Positions 16,741 through 23,823 of a DNA stretch of 59,145 nt are shown here, piece after piece. Position 1 is the first letter of the stretch. Every line of letters starts with the position of its first letter. A model generated the notes under the pieces. That model was not told the origin of the DNA, did not search any database, and worked only from the letters and a program-made list of their open reading frames with translations. The stretch covers positions 1-59,145 of the forward strand of contig JAIESJ010000226.1 of the NCBI GenBank assembly GCA_019746155.1. The letters run 5' to 3'. Source of the DNA: Burkholderiales bacterium (GTDB lineage Bacteria; Pseudomonadota; Gammaproteobacteria; Burkholderiales; SG8-41). The translations under genes were made by a program, and so were the position numbers.

Positions 16741-17525
16741 TTCAGCGTCCCCATGTGCTGCGCGACCCAGTCGCTGCGGTGCTCGCGCTCGAGGATGATA
16801 CACCGCACGCGCAGCAGCGCCGCGGCGATGCTGTACATCCAGAAGCCGAGCGCCATCACGATCATGCCGGCAAACATCGTTGCCGCCATGGAGGGCGCGC
16901 TCTTCAGACTCACCGATGCGCCCTGATGCAATGTATTCCACCACTGCACCGAGAAATAGATGATCGGGATGTTGACCACGCCGGTAAGCGCGAGCACGGC
17001 ACCGGCCTTGTCGGCCCGGCGCGGGTTGTCGATCGCCGCCTGCAGCGCCATGAAGCCGAAATACAGGAACAGCAGGATCAGTTCCGAGGTGAGACGCGCG
17101 TCCCATACCCACCAGGTGCCCCAGGTCGGCTTGCCCCACAGCGCGCCGGTCCACAGCGCGATGAAGGTCATCAGCGCGCCGCTCGGGGCCAGCGCGCTGG
17201 CCATCATGCCGGACAGGCGCGTATTGAACACCAGCCCCGCGCCCGCCCAGAAAGCCATCACGACGTAGATGAACATCGACATCCAGGCCGCCGGCACGTG
17301 GATGAATATGATGCGATAAGCCTCGCCCTGCTGGGCGTCGGTCGGGGCCACGAAGAAGCCGATGTAAAGGCCTGCCACGCACAGCAGCGCCGCCGCGGCC
17401 CCGAACCAGGGGACGAGCTTTGCTGCAAGGGGGAAAAAAGTCTGGGGCGAGGAGTATTTGAACCAGTTGACACTCGCGCGCGTCCAGTTGTGCCCCGTCA
17501 TTGTTTTTTCAGACAAAATCGACAT
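16737..17525 (-). CDS. ccmC: Haem-handling membrane protein CcmC
   Basis: A 262-aa polytopic membrane protein that loads haem on CcmE. The WWD-type signature WGTWWVWDARLTSELILLF is at about residues 141-159, with flanking histidines in IIFIHVPAAWMS and the LHQGASVSL loop. Six hydrophobic helices fit the family. The ATG at 17525 is used; a second in-frame ATG at 17501 (MTGHNW) is possible. Confidence 0.95.
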   Translation of the reverse strand: MSILSEKTMTGHNWTRASVNWFKYSSPQTFFPLAAKLVPWFGAAAALLCVAGLYIGFFVAPTDAQQGEAYRIIFIHVPAAWMSMFIYVVMAFWAGAGLVFNTRLSGMMASALAPSGALMTFIALWTGALWGKPTWGTWWVWDARLTSELILLFLYFGFMALQAAIDNPRRADKAGAVLALTGVVNIPIIYFSVQWWNTLHQGASVSLKSAPSMAATMFAGMIVMALGFWMYSIAAALLRVRCIILEREHRSDWVAQHMGTLK

Positions 17526-17598
17526 TATCCGTAGTAAGGCCAGAAGCCGTAACTATACAGGGTTCGACAATGAAATTGGAATCCGGTTGCCTTCGCGG

Positions 17599-18267
17599 CT
17601 ACTCGGCCGATATGCGCAGTGCGGCGGCGACTGCCCATGGCGCGAATACCGCCGCGACCACCAGAAATGCGCCCAGAACCAGGAAGTGCGCTTGCGCACT
17701 CAGCCCCGCTGATGCGATATCGACGGTTCCGGCGCCTATGATCAGCACCGGAACGTAAAGCGGTAACACCAATAGCGAAAGCAATATTCCGCCTCCCCGC
17801 AATCCAAGCGTAAGCGCCGCCCCGATGGCGCCGATCAGGCTCAATACCGGGGTTCCGATCAGCAAGGATAGCGTCAGCACCCATAGCAATGATTGATTTA
17901 AATCAAACTGCAGCGCGAGGATCGGGGCGATCAGTACCAGCGGCAGGCCCGAGACGAGCCAGTGCGCAATCACCTTGGCTATCACAATCGCGCCCAGGGG
18001 GGCCGCGCTGAGCAGCATCTGCTCGAGGGTGCCGTCGGCATGATCCGCGGAGAACATGCGGGTCAGCGACAGCATCGAGGCGAGCAGGGCGGCCACCCAG
18101 ATTACGCCCGGGGCGATGGTGCGCAGCAGGTTGGCTTCGGGACCGACCCCCAGAGGAAACAGGCTCACCACGATGACAAAGAACAGCAGCGCGGTCAGCA
18201 CGTCGGCGCGCCGCCGCATTGCCAGCAGCAAATCACGATAGATTACGCAGCGTAGCGCCGTCAGCAT
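17599..18267 (-). CDS. ccmB: Haem exporter ABC permease CcmB
   Basis: A 222-aa membrane component of the CcmAB ABC transporter. It starts MLTALRCVIYRDLLLAMRRR and shows the typical FPLGVGPE and six hydrophobic segments. The start at 18267 follows the ccmA stop by one base and gives the standard CcmB length; the upstream in-frame ATG at 18288 overlaps ccmA. A perfect TTGATTTAAATCAA palindrome lies inside the gene at 17893-17906. Confidence 0.94.
   Translation of the reverse strand: MLTALRCVIYRDLLLAMRRRADVLTALLFFVIVVSLFPLGVGPEANLLRTIAPGVIWVAALLASMLSLTRMFSADHADGTLEQMLLSAAPLGAIVIAKVIAHWLVSGLPLVLIAPILALQFDLNQSLLWVLTLSLLIGTPVLSLIGAIGAALTLGLRGGGILLSLLVLPLYVPVLIIGAGTVDIASAGLSAQAHFLVLGAFLVVAAVFAPWAVAAALRISAE
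17893..17906. promoter_or_regulatory. Perfect FNR-consensus palindrome inside ccmB
   Basis: TTGAT-TTAA-ATCAA, an exact match to the FNR/ANR consensus, within the coding sequence (reads FDLNQS). A TATCCT on the minus strand at 17865-17870 is at class II spacing. It may be a coincidental coding match. Confidence 0.35.
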
Positions 18268-18268
18268 C

Positions 18269-18895
18269 TCAGTTTGCCCAGGTATCAAGATCGAGGGTGG
18301 ACATCGTCCCCACGATTTCCGCTTCCTGGTGAGTGGTGAACACCACCGCCGCGCCGCGCGCTACATGCTGTGCAATCAGCGTCCGCACGTAGTCGACCGC
18401 AGCGGCATCGAGCGCGGTGAACGGCTCGTCAAGAATCCACAACGGCAGGTTTTCGCTCAGGATCAGACGCGCCAGGGATACCCGGCGGCGCTGCCCCTGG
18501 GACAGCGCTTTTGACGGCAGTGCTGCGCACTCCGCCAGCCCGAAGCGGTGCAGTGCTGCAAGCACCAGCCCGCGGTCCACCTTCATTCCGGCCAGCGTGC
18601 ACGCGACGGTCAGGTTCTCGGCCGCGGTAAGCTCGTCCTTCACCGCGTTCGAGTGTCCAAGGTAGACGATTTCTTTCCAGTACTCCTCACGCAGCGAACG
18701 AATGCTGCTGCCCCGCCAGCGTACTTCCCCTTCAGCCGGAGACAGCAGCCCGCACACGATGCGCAGCAGACTGGTCTTGCCGCTGCCGTTGGCCCCGGCC
18801 ACCCGCAACAGTTCGCCGCCGCTCAACGAAAAGCCGAGACCGCTGAACAACCTGCGGTCACCGCGTACGCACTCAAGATTGGCTGCTTCGAGCAT
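18269..18895 (-). CDS. ccmA: Haem exporter ATP-binding protein CcmA
   Basis: ABC ATPase of 208 aa powering release of holo-CcmE. Walker A is GANGSGKTSL (about residues 34-43), the signature is LSQGQRRRVSLARL, and Walker B is LWILDEPFTALD; the H-loop is in FTTHQEAE. It is the first gene of the ccm operon, and ccmB starts one base after its stop. Confidence 0.95.
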   Translation of the reverse strand: MLEAANLECVRGDRRLFSGLGFSLSGGELLRVAGANGSGKTSLLRIVCGLLSPAEGEVRWRGSSIRSLREEYWKEIVYLGHSNAVKDELTAAENLTVACTLAGMKVDRGLVLAALHRFGLAECAALPSKALSQGQRRRVSLARLILSENLPLWILDEPFTALDAAAVDYVRTLIAQHVARGAAVVFTTHQEAEIVGTMSTLDLDTWAN

Positions 18896-18940
18896 AGGGT
18901 TTTAGGTTTTACATTTTCCTGAAAACCGGCGCGCCGGCCG

Positions 18941-19058
18941 CTAGGGAAGCTCTGATTAAGTATGGTTTTGTCATTCCCGCGATGGCGGGAATCGAGGATA
19001 TTCAGACAGTTACTGGATCCCCGCCTTCGCGGGGACGACTTAACCAGAGGTTCCCTAG
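18941..19058. repeat. 118-bp MITE-like element with dRS3-like core
   Basis: The ends CTAGGGAAGCTCTGATTAAG and its imperfect inverse (CTTAACCAGAGGTTCCCTAG) bracket two hairpins, ATTCCC-N8-GGGAAT (18972-18991) and CCCCGCCTTCGCGGGG. The first matches the shape of the Neisseria dRS3 repeat, and the pair is common in betaproteobacterial intergenic DNA. It lies upstream of ccmA on the promoter side. Confidence 0.8.
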
Positions 19059-19258
19059 TACAGTACTACTGCGTCACAAAATCTCCATGATCAGAAGCCT
19101 GTTAGCAGGTGCCTTCCCCTCGCCCCGAAGGAAGTCCCCTTGGGGGACAAGGGGAAGGACAGGATGGGATGGGGAAAACGCAGGCCAATGCCAACCCATC
19201 CCCACCCCCACCCTCCCCGTGAAGGGGAGGGAGACGTTTTGTAACACAGTAAGACTAG
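19055..19258. repeat. Second MITE-like inverted-repeat element
   Basis: TACTGCGTCACAAAA (19067-19081) and TTTTGTAACACAGTA (19237-19251) are inverted with 13 of 15 matches. Between them are CCCCTTGGGGGACAAGGGG and CTCCCCGTGAAGGGGAG hairpins. CTAG occurs at both outer borders and joins the previous element, so two elements appear nested or side by side. Confidence 0.65.
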
Positions 19259-19279
19259 CATCCCGGCAGCGCGGATCCG

Positions 19280-20653
19280 TCATACCGTTTCGTGCGCCGG
19301 GCTGATCACTCCCCATTCCCTGGCGAACTCTGCTTCCATTTCGCGGCGCAGGCGCGCGGCGTCGCTGTCGGGCGCGGCAATATCCTGCCAGGTCACCACG
19401 CCGCCCCGCGTAACGGCGCGCTTCAGCCTGACGCCGTGCGCGAGTCCGATCGGCAATCCGCCGCAGGCAAGCGAGTCCCGTGCCGGCATGAGCCGGCCGT
19501 AAACCGTATAGCCGCCTTCGCCGTCCAGTGTTTCGCCGGCCTTGAGATCGCGCTTGGCGACTGCCACCACGTCGCCGCGGAAGCCGGTCGCAGCTCCGGT
19601 CGCCTCGTGCCGCAGCCCGACCGAAGCCACGCTGATGCCGAGTTCCAGGCCTATCAGGTGATAGGGCTTGTACATCGCCGAGATGTTGCCGGTGTCGTCG
19701 GTGATGAGGCCGTATTCCCTGAAGCAGCGCCGCACATAGTCGCTGTCGGCAGAGAAGGTCACGTATACGCCCCACCTCAGATCGCGGAATACCGGCCGGC
19801 CGTCGCGTTCCAAGCTCGAGATCACTTCCACCTGTCCGGCGTGATGCAACCAGCCGCCGGCTGCGGCGGGCTTCAATATGCGCGGCAGATCATCGACGCC
19901 GCACGGCGGGAACGCGAGCCCCTGCGGCGCAGGCGTAAGACCAGTGGCATTGGCCACCGCCGTCATCTCGATCGCCGACTTGGTGCCGTCGAGAAAGGAA
20001 TTGAACATCTGGGCGTTGTAGTCTCCCCGCGCAACTTGTTCCGGCGTGAACCCGTAATAGTCCCAGACTGTCTCCGGTGTCGAGTCGTGATACGCGGGGA
20101 GATATTTGGTGCCTTTGCCGGCGGCGACGACTTCGAAACCGGCGGCACGCGCCCAGTCGACCATTTCGCAGATCAGCGCCGGCTGGTCGCCATAGGCGAG
20201 CGAATAGACGATGCCGGCCTGCGCCGCACGGCGCGCGAGCAGGGGCCCGGCGAGCGCATCGGCTTCGACGTTGACCATCACGATATGCTTGCCGTGTTTG
20301 CAGCACGCGAGCACATGGCGGATGCCGGCGGCCGGATTGCCGGTGGCGTCGATCAGGATTTCGACCACGTCGCTGGCGATCACCGCCGGCGCATCGTCGG
20401 TGATGAAGGTCTTGCCGGAATTTGCAGCCGCGGCAAACGATGGCGCAGCGAATTGCTCCGCGGGCCAGCCGACGCGGGCGAGGCTGTCGCGGGCGCGCTG
20501 GGGCGCGAGATCGGCGACGGCGACGAGGTGCATGCCCGGCGTGCGGCGCACCTGGGACAGAAACATCGAGCCGAACTTGCCGGCCCCGATCAGGGCAACA
20601 CGCAGCGGGTGCTTGTCTGCCGCGCGCTGCTGCAGGAGACGATAAAGATTCAT
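19280..20653 (-). CDS. NAD(P)-binding oxidoreductase with SAF domain
   Basis: A 457-aa protein with a Rossmann-type N-terminus (VALIGAGKFGSMFLSQ at about residues 20-35), a homoserine-dehydrogenase-like central part (DATGNPAAGIRH, NVEADALAGPLLA) and a C-terminal SAF-type segment (VAVAKRDLKAGETLDG). It resembles the oxidoreductase family often mislabelled FlgA-like. The substrate is unknown. The ATG at 20653 is used; the open frame extends upstream only as noise. Neighbouring genes do not suggest a pathway. Confidence 0.82.
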   Translation of the reverse strand: MNLYRLLQQRAADKHPLRVALIGAGKFGSMFLSQVRRTPGMHLVAVADLAPQRARDSLARVGWPAEQFAAPSFAAAANSGKTFITDDAPAVIASDVVEILIDATGNPAAGIRHVLACCKHGKHIVMVNVEADALAGPLLARRAAQAGIVYSLAYGDQPALICEMVDWARAAGFEVVAAGKGTKYLPAYHDSTPETVWDYYGFTPEQVARGDYNAQMFNSFLDGTKSAIEMTAVANATGLTPAPQGLAFPPCGVDDLPRILKPAAAGGWLHHAGQVEVISSLERDGRPVFRDLRWGVYVTFSADSDYVRRCFREYGLITDDTGNISAMYKPYHLIGLELGISVASVGLRHEATGAATGFRGDVVAVAKRDLKAGETLDGEGGYTVYGRLMPARDSLACGGLPIGLAHGVRLKRAVTRGGVVTWQDIAAPDSDAARLRREMEAEFAREWGVISPAHETV

Positions 20654-20868
20654 GGGTTTGTCCTGAAGAGTGGCAGCGGTTAAGCTACCACAGAAGCCGG
20701 CGCGGAACAAAAAGACCGCCGCGGATTGGAACCGGCGGCGGCCGGTTTCGACGCCGCTGCCGAGCGGGGCAAAAAATCGAGACCTGCTGCCAGGTCGTAG
20801 CCCGCTCCCGCAAATCCTGGGGCCATCCTTCCTGCCATGCAACACTGCGATCCCGCGCTCAGACCGGC

Positions 20869-22230
20869 TTATGCGAGCTTCACGGTCTGGCGGTATTCCG
20901 GTAGCGTGCAGCGCCAATGCCTGGTTTCCTCCACCCTGTGCCGCAGCGCATCCGAAGCGCTGGGTTCGCCGTGGGTGATGAAGGTCTCGCGCGGCGGTTT
21001 CTTGAAATGCGACAGCCAGTCCAGGATTTCCTGGTAATCCGCATGGGCGGACAGATTGTCGATGGCGGCGACTTCGGCGCGCACCGGCACATATTCGCCG
21101 TGTATCTTGACCGATTCGGCGCCGTTCAGGAGGGCGGCGCCGCGCGTGCCGCCGGCCTGGAAGCCGGCAAACAGAATGGTATTGCGCGGATCGGGCGCGA
21201 ACTTTTTCAGATGATGCACCACGCGGCCGCCGGTCGCCATGCCGCTTGCCGAAATGATGATCATCGGCCCGGGCCTCTCGTTCAACTGTATGGATTCTTC
21301 CGCGCTGTTGACGATGCGCGCCGCGGAGCACATCGCGTCGCACTGTTCGGGCGTCAACCGGTGTTCCCGGCGGTACTTGTGGTAGATGCGCGTCACGTCG
21401 GTCGCCATCGGACTGTTGAGAAAAACAGGAATGTCGGGGATTGCGCCCCCGGTCTTGAGCAGGTGTATGTAATACAGCAGGCTCTGCGCCCGGCCGACGG
21501 CGAAAGCCGGAATGATCACGACACCCTTGCGCCTGGCTGTGCGTTGTATGATGGGCGCCATGATTTCGCGCGGGTCGGCGGCCTCGTGCCGGCGGTCGCC
21601 ATAGGTCGATTCCAGTACCAGGTAATCGGCACCGGCGGTTTTTGCCGGGGCCGCCATGATCAGGTCGTTGGGCCGTCCGAGATCTCCCGAGAACAGGATC
21701 GACGTCGATGCGTCCCTGATCAACATGAATGCGGACCCCAGAATATGCCCGGAAGGCGAAAAACGCAGCGTCAGGTGTTTATCCAGCTGCACATCGCGCC
21801 CGAAAGCAACCGGAGTAAACGCACGCAGCGCCCGTTTGCCGTCCTCTTCGGTGTACAGCGGCTGGGCCAGGCTGTGTTTGGAGAAGCCGTGTCTGTTCGC
21901 AAACTCCGCCTCCTCCTGCTGAAGATGTCCGCTGTCGGGCAGCAGGATCGCGCACAGGTCGCGGGTAGCGTGAGTGCTGTAAACGCGGCCGGGGAAGCCG
22001 CTCTTGATCAGCAGCGGCAGGTAGCCGCTGTGATCGATGTGCGCATGAGTGAGTACGACCGCATCGATCTCGCGGGGATCGACCGGAAGTCTGGCCCAGT
22101 TCCTCAGGCGCAGCTGTTTGTAACCCTGGAACAGCCCGCAGTCCACCAGAATTTTCTTCGTGCCGCTGGTGAGCAGGTATTTCGAGCCGGTGACCGTGCC
22201 GGTTGCGCCGAGAAACGTGAGCTTCATCAT
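20869..22230 (-). CDS. MBL-fold / beta-CASP RNA metallohydrolase
   Basis: A 453-aa metallo-beta-lactamase-fold protein of the beta-CASP/CPSF type, usually a ribonuclease. The zinc motif HAHIDHSGYLP is at about residues 61-71, with GDLGRPNDL and a C-terminal HGEPSASDALRHRV completing the site. The RMMK-type domain (LNSPMATDVTRIYHKY) is the beta-CASP insert. Starts at 22230 or 22227 (both ATG) are equivalent. It lies downstream of the SHOCT gene. Confidence 0.88.
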   Translation of the reverse strand: MMKLTFLGATGTVTGSKYLLTSGTKKILVDCGLFQGYKQLRLRNWARLPVDPREIDAVVLTHAHIDHSGYLPLLIKSGFPGRVYSTHATRDLCAILLPDSGHLQQEEAEFANRHGFSKHSLAQPLYTEEDGKRALRAFTPVAFGRDVQLDKHLTLRFSPSGHILGSAFMLIRDASTSILFSGDLGRPNDLIMAAPAKTAGADYLVLESTYGDRRHEAADPREIMAPIIQRTARRKGVVIIPAFAVGRAQSLLYYIHLLKTGGAIPDIPVFLNSPMATDVTRIYHKYRREHRLTPEQCDAMCSAARIVNSAEESIQLNERPGPMIIISASGMATGGRVVHHLKKFAPDPRNTILFAGFQAGGTRGAALLNGAESVKIHGEYVPVRAEVAAIDNLSAHADYQEILDWLSHFKKPPRETFITHGEPSASDALRHRVEETRHWRCTLPEYRQTVKLA

Positions 22231-22247
22231 GTTCGATTATTTACTTG

Positions 22248-22508
22248 TCATGTTTCAATATCCCGTTTTTTCTGCTCGAACTCGTCCTTGCCGATCTCGC
22301 CGCGGGCGTAGCGTTCCTTGAGGATGTCGAGGGCCCTGTTTGTCGCGCCGCCTTCAGCCTGGGGCGGCTGTGTGAAGCCTCCGGTCAGCCATTTGAACAG
22401 CACGACGATGCCGAGAATGATCAGCACCCACCACAGAACCATGTGCACGATGCCGAGTATTCCCCAGCCACCCCCCCATCCCCAACCCATTCCCATGTCA
22501 CCCCACAT
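22248..22508 (-). CDS. SHOCT-domain small membrane protein
   Basis: An 86-aa protein with a Gly/Trp/Met-rich N-terminus (MWGDMGMGWGWGGGWG), one transmembrane helix (about residues 20-42) and a C-terminal SHOCT motif ALDILKERYARGEIGKDEFEQKKRDI. This architecture is common in metal-resistance islands of Proteobacteria, where its function is undefined. GAGG lies upstream of the ATG. Confidence 0.85.
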   Translation of the reverse strand: MWGDMGMGWGWGGGWGILGIVHMVLWWVLIILGIVVLFKWLTGGFTQPPQAEGGATNRALDILKERYARGEIGKDEFEQKKRDIET

Positions 22509-22659
22509 TTGATGCCTCCTTTCTGTTACTGGACTGTCAGTTTACACGGAGCGTTCCTGCCCGGCAGGGAAAACGAAATTCATCAATTAACACTCTTCGC
22601 CGGGTTTCACGCCGACAGTGACCTGCCGCCATGTCCTCCTGCGGGCGCAGGATGCCGGT

Positions 22660-23310
22660 TTACGGGCGGCTTACGACCGTGAGCCGCGGGAAAAACGCGG
22701 GCGTTGCGTTGGCATAGCGGATGTATTCGTCGCCGAACTCCACGACGGCTTCGCGCTCTTCCCGGCGTGCCAAATGCACGTACATCGTTACCAGAATGGG
22801 GAACATCAGAAGCGTCACCAGCGTCGGCCACTGCAGCAGGAAGCCGACCATGATGAGAATGAAACCGGCATACTGGGGATGCCTGATACGCGCGTAAGGT
22901 CCCGTCGTGGCGAGCTGGTGCTGGCGCTGCGCAGCGTAGAGGACTTTCCAGCCCGCGGACAACAGGAAAAAGCCGCCGATGATCAGGATGTTGCTCAGAA
23001 TATGAAACGGCCCGAAATGCGGGTTGGCGCGCCAGCCGAACATGATTTCCAGCAAGTGCCCGGCATCGTGCGACAGAAAATCCACCCCGGGGAATTGGCT
23101 GGCGAGCCAGCCGGACAGCAGATAGATGGTGAGCGGAAAGCCGTACATTTCAGTAAACAGCGCGACGAGGAAAGCAGAAAACGCGCTGAACGAACGCCAG
23201 TCACGCGTAGTCTGCGGCTTGGCGAAACTAAATGTAAAGATGATAAAAATCAATGAGTTAACTATGACAAGCGACCACAGCCCATAGGCCGGATCCTGGG
23301 GTTGATTCAT
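22660..23310 (-). CDS. Isoprenylcysteine methyltransferase-like (ICMT/PEMT) membrane protein
   Basis: A 216-aa membrane methyltransferase-like protein. The C-terminal half has the family signature TTGPYARIRHPQYAGFIL and REEREAVVEFGDEYIRYA. Five hydrophobic segments precede and surround it. The substrate is unknown; such genes often accompany CopA-type ATPases. Its ATG overlaps the stop of the preceding small gene (ATGA), implying coupling. Confidence 0.85.
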   Translation of the reverse strand: MNQPQDPAYGLWSLVIVNSLIFIIFTFSFAKPQTTRDWRSFSAFSAFLVALFTEMYGFPLTIYLLSGWLASQFPGVDFLSHDAGHLLEIMFGWRANPHFGPFHILSNILIIGGFFLLSAGWKVLYAAQRQHQLATTGPYARIRHPQYAGFILIMVGFLLQWPTLVTLLMFPILVTMYVHLARREEREAVVEFGDEYIRYANATPAFFPRLTVVSRP

Positions 23311-23567
23311 TTCTTCTCTCCCTCGCGTTGTTTGTCCGGCTGCATGCTGCCGTTATTGTGATGGTTACCGTGCCCGCCATGCATGAAGATATGAAGCAGC
23401 GGGCAGGCGAGTAGCAGCAAGTACGGCAGATAATAAAGAAGTCCGGACAGGTGCGCCTGGTGTTCCATAATCAGGAGATAGGCGGCGATGGCGAGAAACG
23501 CAATGAATACCCATTTGGTTTTAAATCCCGTGCCGTTGCCACCGTCTTGCCGGTGTTCGTGATTCAT
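23307..23567 (-). CDS. DUF2933-type small membrane protein
   Basis: An 86-aa protein with two hydrophobic stretches (WVFIAFLAIAAYLLI and YLPYLLLLACPLLHIFMH) followed by a histidine/glycine stretch MHGGHGNHHNN, the DUF2933 pattern. The His-rich tail suggests metal contact. It is the second intact gene downstream of the copper ATPase and overlaps the ICMT-like gene by 4 bp. Confidence 0.85.
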   Translation of the reverse strand: MNHEHRQDGGNGTGFKTKWVFIAFLAIAAYLLIMEHQAHLSGLLYYLPYLLLLACPLLHIFMHGGHGNHHNNGSMQPDKQREGEKK

Positions 23568-23611
23568 GGTTAACTCCTATTGAGCATAGTGGTAAGCCAT
23601 CATGAATTCCG

Positions 23612-23791
23612 TTATTGCGTCTTGCTCATGGATTGACGCGGTTGCGCCGAAACAACGGCGTGGCGGTAATCAAAGCTGGCCTTAATCAGTTGCTGCGTGT
23701 GAGGCCGACGTATTTCGATATCGATTTGGTACGGCCCGATCCCCGGCATGTTGAAATAATTGCCATAGACCGCGCCGCCAGCAATCGTCAT
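23612..23791 (-). pseudogene. Short ORF, probable C-terminal fragment of a periplasmic protein
   Basis: A 59-codon frame reading MTIAGGAVYGNYFNMPGIGPY, then IDIEIRRPHTQQLIKASFDYRHA. The alternating pattern looks like the C-terminal beta-sandwich end of a periplasmic metal-binding protein, but I cannot name the family firmly. An in-frame stop lies just upstream, so the N-terminal part is absent. It sits 32 bp after the copper ATPase stop and may be translated with it. Confidence 0.45.
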
Positions 23792-23823
23792 CGGCTCCGT
23801 TCTTCATCTGGCAGCGTTCCATG

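Noticed and set aside
18969..19233. Possible CRISPR array from repeated GC-rich hairpins
   Set aside because: Repeats are inverted, not direct and evenly spaced, and no cas genes are present.
20654..20868. Plus-strand ORF near 20670 in the gap before the MBL gene
   Set aside because: No ribosome site and no family pattern; the gap appears empty.
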